In this document: in pieces, positions 57,441-64,000 of the stretch
Layout: every line of letters begins with the position of its first letter
Numbering within the stretch: the first letter of the stretch is position 1
Assembly: GCA_902527245.1 (NCBI GenBank)
Contig: CABZOI010000002.1
Location: 1 to 64,000 of the forward strand
Direction: 5' to 3'
Source: an uncultured SAR92 cluster bacterium
GTDB lineage: Bacteria; Pseudomonadota; Gammaproteobacteria; Pseudomonadales; Porticoccaceae
DNA length: 64,000 nt
Made by a program: the position numbers and the translations under genes
The notes under the pieces: model-generated
The model's database searches: none
Told to the model about the DNA's origin: nothing
Seen by the model: the letters and a program-made list of their open reading frames with translations, nothing else

Positions 57441-59063
57441 TTATCTGCATTGAGGCCCTGATTTAGCAATTTCTTCAGTCACCACAAAATTGCTCATATT
57501 TTCGATAAACAACGAGGCTAGTGCACGAGCAGCTTGCTTATATTTGATTGGGCTGGTCCAACATTTTTCCGGCTCAAGTAAATTCGAATCTACACCATCT
57601 ATTGAGAGCGGGATGTTTAAGTTCAGTATATTGAGATTTTTTGTTTGTGTATTCTCAAGCTTATTGTTTAATATTGCGGTAATAATAGCTCGCGTGACAG
57701 GGATAGGGAATCTTTTGCCAACGCCCAATGGTCCGCCTGTCCAACCAGTGTTTACGAGATATACTTGTGACCCGAATTTTTTTATTCTATCTATTAGTAA
57801 TGCTGCATACTCATTAGGACTTCGAGGCATGAAAGGCGCTCCAAAACATGCTGAAAAGACCTGCGAAACTGAATTATCATCGCCACCAGTTTCTGTCGAG
57901 CCAACCTTCGCGGTGTATCCACTAATAAAATGATACGCAGCCGCATGTTCGTCTAAGATGGAAACAGGAGGTAATACTCCTGATGTATCACACGTAAGAA
58001 ATATTATGTGTCGGGGTTCTTGACCATAATTTTTTTCTTCTCGTTTCTCTATGTGTGTGAGTGGATAACTACACCTTCCATTTTCGGTTATTGATGTATC
58101 GCTAAAAATAGGTTGTCCGTGAGACATGTCCATTTTAACGTTCTCTAAAATTGCACCCGGCTTAATCGCTTTCCATATTAAGGGCTCATTTTCTTCACTC
58201 AGATTTATCGTCTTAGCATAACAACCGCCTTCCATATTAAATACCTTTCCGGTGGTCCATGCGTGCTCATCGTCGCCAATAAGAAATCTATTTGGATCAG
58301 CAGATAGTGTAGTTTTGCCTGTTCCCGATAATCCGAAAAATAGCGCAGTGCTTCCATCTTCTGCCATGTTTGCAGCACAATGCATCGGCATAACCTCTTT
58401 CTCGGGGAGTAGAAAGTTTTGAACGGAGAACATAGCTTTCTTTATTTCTCCAGCATAACTCATGCCAGCTAGTAATACTTTTTTTGAGGCAAAATTTATT
58501 ATTACAACTGCCTCGCTGTTGGTGCCATCGATTTTAGGATCACAAACATAGTTGGACGCATGCATGATCTCCCATTCCGCATATTTAAGAGGATTATAAG
58601 TTTTTGGATTTATAAACATATTGCGGCTGAATAGACTATGCCAGGCAGTTTCAGTGGTTATTTTCAAAGGTAAATAGTGGTCCTCACTCTCCCCAATATG
58701 CATTTCAGATGTAAATCTCTCTTTTGAGTTGACATGTAAGGCCACTTTTTCCCATAAATTCTCGAAAATGTGAGGCGAGATGGGTCTATTAATTTCATTC
58801 CAGTCTATTTGTTTTTGGGTAGAGGACTCTAAAACGATAAATCTGTCTTTGGGGGATCTACCACATCGCTTTCCTGAATATGCAACTAGGGCTCCACTTT
58901 TGGATAGAAAACCTTCTCTTCTTCTTAAAGCTTCCTTGACTAAATTTTCAGAGGATAAATTATGAAATGCTTTTTTAGGTCCCTTGATGCGTTTGAGAGA
59001 AATATCTTCGATCCTTTGAAATGATATATTTGATTTCTCTTTATCTTGTGAACTATTTTTCAT
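57441..59063 (-). CDS. pckA: Phosphoenolpyruvate carboxykinase (ATP)
   Basis: This 540-residue enzyme converts oxaloacetate to PEP for gluconeogenesis. It has the P-loop FGLSGTGKTTLSADPNR, the substrate motif RCGRSPKDRF, and GDDEHAW. ATG 59063 gives the E. coli PckA length of 540; an open frame with 22 more codons upstream exists. Confidence 0.96.
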   Translation of the reverse strand: MKNSSQDKEKSNISFQRIEDISLKRIKGPKKAFHNLSSENLVKEALRRREGFLSKSGALVAYSGKRCGRSPKDRFIVLESSTQKQIDWNEINRPISPHIFENLWEKVALHVNSKERFTSEMHIGESEDHYLPLKITTETAWHSLFSRNMFINPKTYNPLKYAEWEIMHASNYVCDPKIDGTNSEAVVIINFASKKVLLAGMSYAGEIKKAMFSVQNFLLPEKEVMPMHCAANMAEDGSTALFFGLSGTGKTTLSADPNRFLIGDDEHAWTTGKVFNMEGGCYAKTINLSEENEPLIWKAIKPGAILENVKMDMSHGQPIFSDTSITENGRCSYPLTHIEKREEKNYGQEPRHIIFLTCDTSGVLPPVSILDEHAAAYHFISGYTAKVGSTETGGDDNSVSQVFSACFGAPFMPRSPNEYAALLIDRIKKFGSQVYLVNTGWTGGPLGVGKRFPIPVTRAIITAILNNKLENTQTKNLNILNLNIPLSIDGVDSNLLEPEKCWTSPIKYKQAARALASLFIENMSNFVVTEEIAKSGPQCR

Positions 59064-59339
59064 AATTTGACTACGAACTGCGTCTCCCTTTTCTCCAGGA
59101 TACGTGCTAAAACGATATTTGCCACACAAATAGAGAAAACAATAGTGCAGAAACGGCTGCTTTCTCTGGGTAAAGCAAAGTCATATAAATAGATAGCTCT
59201 GAAAAGCTTACTATTATTGGATTTCAGAGTTATGAACTTTGAAGGAACGAACTGGTCACTGATAGAATATTCATAATAATCGCTCTTTATAAAGGTCATA
59301 CTTAGCCAGTGTTAAGCGCTGATGTATTGCTTGAATATT
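59064..59339. other. pckA-hslR intergenic region with a long inverted repeat
   Basis: This 276-base gap has no convincing gene; a 79-codon open frame in it has no recognisable motif. ATAGCTCTGAAA (59193-59204) pairs with TTTCAGAGTTAT (59222-59233), 12 bp with one G-U pair and a 17-base loop. It may be a leader structure or operator for pckA. No clear T-run follows. Confidence 0.55.
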
Positions 59340-59720
59340 TCAGAAGTTTGAGTTTAAAAAAGAATCAAGTTGACGCCTTTGTTTTTTGTTAGGCTTTACT
59401 GAATTCACGCTAAGGTCAAAGGAGGATTTTTTTAGAGCTTGCTCCCTTAACCTTGTGTCTATTGATTCTTCAGTCTCAACGTACAGTTTAGATGCGATAG
59501 TAGCGTTCTGACGAATATTTGACAGAAAACTTACGATCACAGTTTTTTGGAAATGTTTTGCTCTGATTAGAACTTCATCACTGATCACAATTTCTTTACT
59601 CGGTTTGCAAGATTTACCATTAACTTTTACTTTACCACTATTAATGGCAGTCTTTGACAGGGATCTAGTCTTATAAAATCTCGCTGCCCACAACCATTGA
59701 TCTAATCTTACTTTTTCCAT
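59340..59720 (-). CDS. hslR: Heat-shock protein 15 (HslR, S4 domain)
   Basis: This 126-residue RNA-binding protein recognises stalled 50S subunits carrying nascent chains. The S4 domain is VRLDQWLWAARFYKTRSLSKTAI followed by GKVKVNGKSCKPSKEI. A basic tail (KPNKKQRRQ) follows. It lies 10 bases after yrfG, as in E. coli where yrfG-hslR are adjacent. hslO, which usually follows, is absent here. Confidence 0.93.
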   Translation of the reverse strand: MEKVRLDQWLWAARFYKTRSLSKTAINSGKVKVNGKSCKPSKEIVISDEVLIRAKHFQKTVIVSFLSNIRQNATIASKLYVETEESIDTRLREQALKKSSFDLSVNSVKPNKKQRRQLDSFLNSNF

Positions 59721-59730
59721 TTGCTTGCAC

Positions 59731-60414
59731 TTAGGTTGTCAGTTGTAATTCATCAAAAGTATTAATCGATATAAATTCGTTAGTGATTTTAGGGGGTTTT
59801 TGACTGTCTGGACTATTTATATGAACAATATTTTTTATTCCAAATAACTTTGCGGTTCGCAAAATAGATATTGAATCATCCATGAAAAGTGTTTTCTGCT
59901 TACATAGTAAGTGATTTTGAAAAAGTCTGCGCCAAAAATTAATAGATTCTTTGGGATAATCCAGTGTGTGTGATGAAATAATTTGATCAATGTATTTAGC
60001 AATCGAAACGTGTTCGAGTTTTAAATTAATCACATCCGGGTGCGCATTTGTAACAATAAAAAGATTTTTCTTTTTTTTTCTTAAGTACTCCAAAAACCTG
60101 ATTGTCCCTGGACGCTCGGTTATGAGATGACATAATTTTTTTTTAAGATTAACAACGTCTAGTTGCAACTCTCGTGACCAATAGTCAGTGGAGTACCAAT
60201 CTAAGGTTCCTTCTTTAGCCTTCATTTTTTTTTGCAGCTGTGTTTTTGCATCGCAAGCTCTAATTCCTCTAGCAGATGCATAGTCATTTACCAAATTTTT
60301 TAACCAGAATTCATTATCAAAATGCAGATCTAAAAGTGTACCATCCATATCGAAGAGGACGGTATCAAAGTCCTGAATCTTTAGCGTCTCAGAATTTCTT
60401 TTATAAAATGTCAT
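59731..60414 (-). CDS. yrfG: HAD-family GMP/IMP nucleotidase (YrfG)
   Basis: This 227-residue HAD phosphatase is like E. coli YrfG. It has the nucleophile motif LFDMDGTLLDLHFDN, the Thr motif IVTNAHPD, KLEH, YPKE and the final Asp pair in LFMDDSISIL. ATG 60414 overlaps mrcA by 14 bases. The E. coli order mrcA...yrfG-hslR is kept. Confidence 0.92.
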   Translation of the reverse strand: MTFYKRNSETLKIQDFDTVLFDMDGTLLDLHFDNEFWLKNLVNDYASARGIRACDAKTQLQKKMKAKEGTLDWYSTDYWSRELQLDVVNLKKKLCHLITERPGTIRFLEYLRKKKKNLFIVTNAHPDVINLKLEHVSIAKYIDQIISSHTLDYPKESINFWRRLFQNHLLCKQKTLFMDDSISILRTAKLFGIKNIVHINSPDSQKPPKITNEFISINTFDELQLTT

Positions 60415-62884
60415 CAGGCAGCAGATCTTCTTGAGAATCAATAAGTGAAGAATTTTGAGATTCTATCTCAGGAATATTTTCCGTTTTAAAATATTCGAAA
60501 ATCCCTTTGGATCCAGGCAGGACCCTTTTACCTGTGACCGGATCAATTTTTACAATCGAAATACCCTCTGGTTGATCAAAAGAGATTTCCTCTTCATTTG
60601 CCAATGCAGAGCGCATAAAATTTATCCAAATTGGTAGTGCCGATGATCCTCCGTATTCGTTTCTTCCCAACAAAGAGTTGTCATCAAAACCAACCCAGCT
60701 TGTTGCCACAAGATGAGGAGAATAACCTGAAAACCAGGCATCTCGGGGACCATTGGTAGTACCTGTCTTGCCAGCAATATCCGTCCGATCAAGGACCTTT
60801 GCTTTTCGGCCAGTACCGAAATTTATTACATCTTTTAGCATAGAATCGATTTGAAAAGCAGTCTTCAAATCCATTACCCGTTTAGCTTGATTAGATTCCT
60901 TATTTTCATAAGTTAAATTTGACTTTCTCTCTAAGGACATCGATGAATTAGTCACCTGCTCCTTTTGTAAGCTTTCAAAAAGATCGGATAACTTTTTATC
61001 TAAATCACCTGATGAGAGATCATCAAGATTATTTTTTTTGTTTGAGGTTAGAACAAGATTGGGAACTTTTTTTGGATTTGCTTGAAAAATAATTTTTCCA
61101 TTTCTATCTTCAACACGATCTAGAATAAAAGGCTTGATTTCATAACCCCTATTTGCAAATGTGGAGTACCCTGTTGCTATTTCGAGTGGAGTCAATGCGT
61201 GACTTCCGAGCGCAAGAGATAGATCCAGTGGCATTTCTGAGGTGTTAAAACCAAAATTTTGAAGACCTTCTAATGTCGAGTCAATGCCAAGTCGCCTCAG
61301 TAATCGAATTGATACCAAATTTCTCGATCGATACAGAGCTTCTCGCAATCGAGTTGGTCCATAGAACTTACCTCCATCATTTTCTGGACGCCACGTATCC
61401 TCTAATTTTTCGTCATTAAAAACAATTGGTGAGTCATTTATTATTGAAGCGGGGGTAAAACCTCTTGTGAGGGCTGTAGCATAGATAAATGGTTTGAAAT
61501 TTGATCCTGGCTGTCTTGAGGCCTGAGTCACTCGATTGAAGCTACTTTCCTTAAAATTATAACCACCAACTAGTGCTTTGATACCACCATGTTGAGGATT
61601 CATTGCTATTAACGCCGCTTGGATATTTGGGATCTGAGCAATTGATATTTTGTTTGTATCATCTCGCACAATTCTTATTAGGTCTCCTCTATTGAATAAG
61701 TTGGTCAACTCTGTAGATTTGGTTGTTGTACTCGCATCTACATATATTTTTAGATTATTGAGATCATTTAAAGAGAGTATCTCAGGGCTACCAGACTTTG
61801 TCAGAATGAGAATTCTATCTTCGAAAACATTAGTTACAATTGCAGGCTCTTTGTTTTCAGAGACTTCGGCATTAGCTAGTACTTCTATCCAATCATTTTC
61901 TGGAATGTCAAAGGATTCTGCGCCCCTATATCCGTGACGAAGATCATATTCATTAACTCCAGATTTTACAGACTCAATCGCTGCACTCTGCATTCGAGAA
62001 TCAATAGTTGTAATTGCAGTATAACCATTGGTGTAAGCATCTAAGCCAAATTTTGTAATAACTTCTTGGCGGACCATCTCTGCAACATAATCAGCTTCTA
62101 CCTCTGAGGTGGAACCAAAATATTTTGCTTCATCAACTTCATTTACTGCTTCATTAAATTCATCAGAATTAATGCTCCCGAGTTTAAGCATCCGACTCAA
62201 TATCCAGTTTCGTCTCTCCATCGCTTTTTCGGGATTTGAGATTGGATTCCGTGTTGAGGGCGCTTTGGGGACGCCAGCTAGCATTGCGATTTGTGCGAGT
62301 GATAACTGATTTAAATTTTTACCATAATAAATCTGTGCTGCAGCACCAAAACCATACGCTGTCTTGCCCAAAAACATCTTGTTTACATACAGGGAGAGAA
62401 TTTCAGGTTTAGATAGCTCACTTTCTATCCTCAGTGCGAGAAGTATTTCATTAAATTTTCTACTGAATTCTTGTTTTCTATTAAGGAAAAAATTTCGAGC
62501 AACTTGCATTGTGATAGTACTACCACCACTTACTATACGTCCCTCTGTGATCAACTGCATAGTAGATCTAATTAAACCTTGATAATCGATCCCTCGGTGT
62601 TTAAAAAAATTATCATCCTCAGCAGCAAGAAGTGCATCAATTAGATATTGTGGAATTTCATCATATTCAACCGGTGTTCTTTTCTTCTCTCCGAATTCTC
62701 TGATTACTAATCTATCACTTGTCACAATTTTGAGTGGTATTTGTAATTGAACATCTTTAAGCTCATTGGTGGATGGTAATTTTGGCGTTAAGTACATATA
62801 CAGACTAGAGGAGCCAATAAGAAATCCACCAACAAGAATCAGCGTAATTGAAGCGATAAACCTTATTAACCTATTCGTTGCCAT
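60401..62884 (-). CDS. mrcA: Penicillin-binding protein 1A
   Basis: This 827-residue bifunctional PBP polymerises and cross-links peptidoglycan. It has an N-terminal membrane anchor, a transglycosylase domain with Glu89 in AAEDDNFFKHRG, and a transpeptidase domain with SRQPGSNFKPF, SRN and KTGTTNG. An OB-like insert separates them. It is divergent from aroK with 215 bases between them. Confidence 0.96.
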   Translation of the reverse strand: MATNRLIRFIASITLILVGGFLIGSSSLYMYLTPKLPSTNELKDVQLQIPLKIVTSDRLVIREFGEKKRTPVEYDEIPQYLIDALLAAEDDNFFKHRGIDYQGLIRSTMQLITEGRIVSGGSTITMQVARNFFLNRKQEFSRKFNEILLALRIESELSKPEILSLYVNKMFLGKTAYGFGAAAQIYYGKNLNQLSLAQIAMLAGVPKAPSTRNPISNPEKAMERRNWILSRMLKLGSINSDEFNEAVNEVDEAKYFGSTSEVEADYVAEMVRQEVITKFGLDAYTNGYTAITTIDSRMQSAAIESVKSGVNEYDLRHGYRGAESFDIPENDWIEVLANAEVSENKEPAIVTNVFEDRILILTKSGSPEILSLNDLNNLKIYVDASTTTKSTELTNLFNRGDLIRIVRDDTNKISIAQIPNIQAALIAMNPQHGGIKALVGGYNFKESSFNRVTQASRQPGSNFKPFIYATALTRGFTPASIINDSPIVFNDEKLEDTWRPENDGGKFYGPTRLREALYRSRNLVSIRLLRRLGIDSTLEGLQNFGFNTSEMPLDLSLALGSHALTPLEIATGYSTFANRGYEIKPFILDRVEDRNGKIIFQANPKKVPNLVLTSNKKNNLDDLSSGDLDKKLSDLFESLQKEQVTNSSMSLERKSNLTYENKESNQAKRVMDLKTAFQIDSMLKDVINFGTGRKAKVLDRTDIAGKTGTTNGPRDAWFSGYSPHLVATSWVGFDDNSLLGRNEYGGSSALPIWINFMRSALANEEEISFDQPEGISIVKIDPVTGKRVLPGSKGIFEYFKTENIPEIESQNSSLIDSQEDLLPDDIL

Positions 62885-63099
62885 GGCTTAAAAATTTTGG
62901 GTTTATGTAATTATAGGCACTAAACTCGTTAAATTAAATTTTTTAAAAAGTCTAATATTATGGGAACTAGAAAATTCGATTCGGTTGATACTTTACTGTC
63001 ATTCTACTACACGTGTTTTTAGCGATTTTTTGCTTTGTTGGGTATTGCTCTGAATTCTCAAGTAGCTAATAATCGACCAGAGTTTTAGGTGAGAATTTT

Positions 63100-63633
63100 T
63101 TGACAAAAATGATACATAAAAAACACATATTTTTAATCGGTCCAATGGGTGCAGGAAAGACGACGATTGGAAAACATTTAGCCAAGCATATGGAGGTGCC
63201 ATTTTTTGATATCGATAACGAAGTTATAAAAGCAACTGGAGCTGATATCCCATGGATATTTGATGTTGAAGGTGAAATAGGATTTCGATCGCGTGAGTCA
63301 AAGGCTCTTAAATCCGTATCAGAGATTGATCCTCCCGCTGTAATCTCCACCGGAGGAGGTATCATCCTCGCTGAAGATAACCGCCGATTCATGAAAAATA
63401 ATGGGTTCATTGTGTACCTTTATGTGAATGAAAATCAGTTATATGAGCGATTAAAAAAGGATAAGAAGCGACCCTTACTTCAAGTAGGAGATAGAAAAAA
63501 ACTTATTGCTAATTTGTTCCACGAAAGGGATCCATTGTATAAATCAATTGCTGATATAATCTACACTCCCCGCAGTTTGCAACTCAAGAAAGTAATTCCA
63601 GAGTTGTTCGATAAGATAAGTAAGCGGGAGTGA
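63100..63633 (+). CDS. aroK: Shikimate kinase
   Basis: This 177-residue kinase phosphorylates shikimate in aromatic amino acid synthesis. The P-loop is GPMGAGKTTIGK, with FDIDNEV and the GGG motif STGGGIIL. The start is TTG at 63100, with AGGTGAG about eight bases upstream; ATG 63109 is too far from it. aroB follows, the standard order. Confidence 0.95.
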   Translation: MTKMIHKKHIFLIGPMGAGKTTIGKHLAKHMEVPFFDIDNEVIKATGADIPWIFDVEGEIGFRSRESKALKSVSEIDPPAVISTGGGIILAEDNRRFMKNNGFIVYLYVNENQLYERLKKDKKRPLLQVGDRKKLIANLFHERDPLYKSIADIIYTPRSLQLKKVIPELFDKISKRE

Positions 63634-63697
63634 TACCGAGGATGCCTCTGAAATTGATATGTAAGATATCAATAACATCAAAAATTTGAGAATAAGA

Positions 63698-64000
63698 ATG
63701 AAATTAAATGTGAAGCCATCATTAGTTGTTAGTATCCCGAAAAGGAGTTATCCAATCTTTGTTGGCGTTGATATTTTTGAGAATGTTGATTACTCCCAAT
63801 TTTTTATTGGAAATAAGGCTTTAATAGTAACGGATGACCATATTGCACCGATACTTCTTGACAGAGTGACCAAAACACTTAGTAAGTTTGCAGACGTTGA
63901 TTTTTTAATTCTCAAAAGTGGTGAGACGTCAAAAAATATGGAAACCCTATCCAGAATACACAGTAAATTAATTGAGAATAACTTTGATAGAAGCAGCACG
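63698..64000 (+). CDS. aroB: 3-dehydroquinate synthase (3' truncated by window edge)
   Basis: The first 101 codons of aroB are present. They show KRSYPIFVGVDIFEN, a Rossmann segment KALIVTDDHIAPILLDRV, and LKSGETSKNMETLSRIHSKLIENNFDR, all typical of the AroB N-terminal domain. The enzyme makes dehydroquinate from DAHP. It follows aroK after 64 bases. Confidence 0.93.
   Translation, partial: MKLNVKPSLVVSIPKRSYPIFVGVDIFENVDYSQFFIGNKALIVTDDHIAPILLDRVTKTLSKFADVDFLILKSGETSKNMETLSRIHSKLIENNFDRSST

Noticed and set aside
59060-59299. 79-codon open frame between pckA and hslR
   Set aside because: No recognisable motif, overlaps the pckA leader, and lies across the inverted repeat; likely not a gene.

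Overview
This 64 kb window is a dense piece of a bacterial chromosome, AT-rich by eye (high 30s % G+C), almost entirely housekeeping genes. The gene set and synteny point to a gammaproteobacterium: ampD/ampG, groESL, sbcB, ubiK beside glnK-amt, prfB-lysS, ygfZ/sdhE, nadB/rpoE-rseA-mucD, lepA-lepB-rnc-era-recO-acpS, and pckA...hslR-yrfG-mrcA...aroK-aroB. A TorF-type porin, a DUF3094-like small protein and the general gene content suggest a marine lineage near Pseudomonadales/Cellvibrionales-type bacteria; that placement is inference. Compaction is strong: several convergent gene pairs abut or overlap, no intergenic stretch exceeds 300 bases (the two longest, about 277 bases each, lie upstream of torF and between pckA and hslR), and TTG starts are frequent.

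Layout. 1-4.5 kb: end of ampD, ampG, fxsA and groESL behind a clear heat-shock (sigma-32) promoter. 4.5-11.3 kb: an unrecognised membrane coiled-coil protein, sbcB, pyrB, an acyltransferase, a histidine phosphatase, an SDR and pdxH. 11.3-14.3 kb (minus strand): greB, an S9 peptidase, yciH, ubiK. 14.3-17.4 kb: a nitrogen-control cluster with sigma-54 promoter, torF, PII, Amt, terminator, second PII. 17.4-24.8 kb: DsbC-like protein, hom, thrC, DUF3094-like protein, epoxide hydrolase, recJ, EamA transporter. 24.8-28.7 kb: tesA divergent from ybbA-ybbP. 28.7-33.3 kb (minus): an SMP-30-like protein, selO, a DUF411 protein and a degenerate sensor kinase, probably one transcription unit. 33.5-36.1 kb: prfB (with a programmed frameshift) and lysS. 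36.1-42.6 kb: ctaA, ung, an MFS transporter, a PGPGW-like membrane protein, ygfZ, sdhE, nadB. 42.8-57.4 kb (plus): rpoE-rseA-mucD, lepA-lepB-rnc-era-recO-acpS, mazG, adk, tsaB, a HIBADH-family dehydrogenase, an M18 aminopeptidase, trpS and a cupredoxin lipoprotein. 57.4-62.9 kb (minus): pckA, hslR, yrfG, mrcA. 63.1-64 kb: aroK and the start of aroB.

I found no rRNA, tRNA, CRISPR array, insertion sequence, phage or defence system. The least ordinary parts are the torF-PII-Amt-PII cluster with its sigma-54 promoter, the selO/DUF411/degenerate kinase unit, the coiled-coil protein between groEL and sbcB, and lineage-specific losses from conserved operons (rseB, pdxJ and pilMNOPQ are not at their usual places). 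I see no compelling wholly new system.
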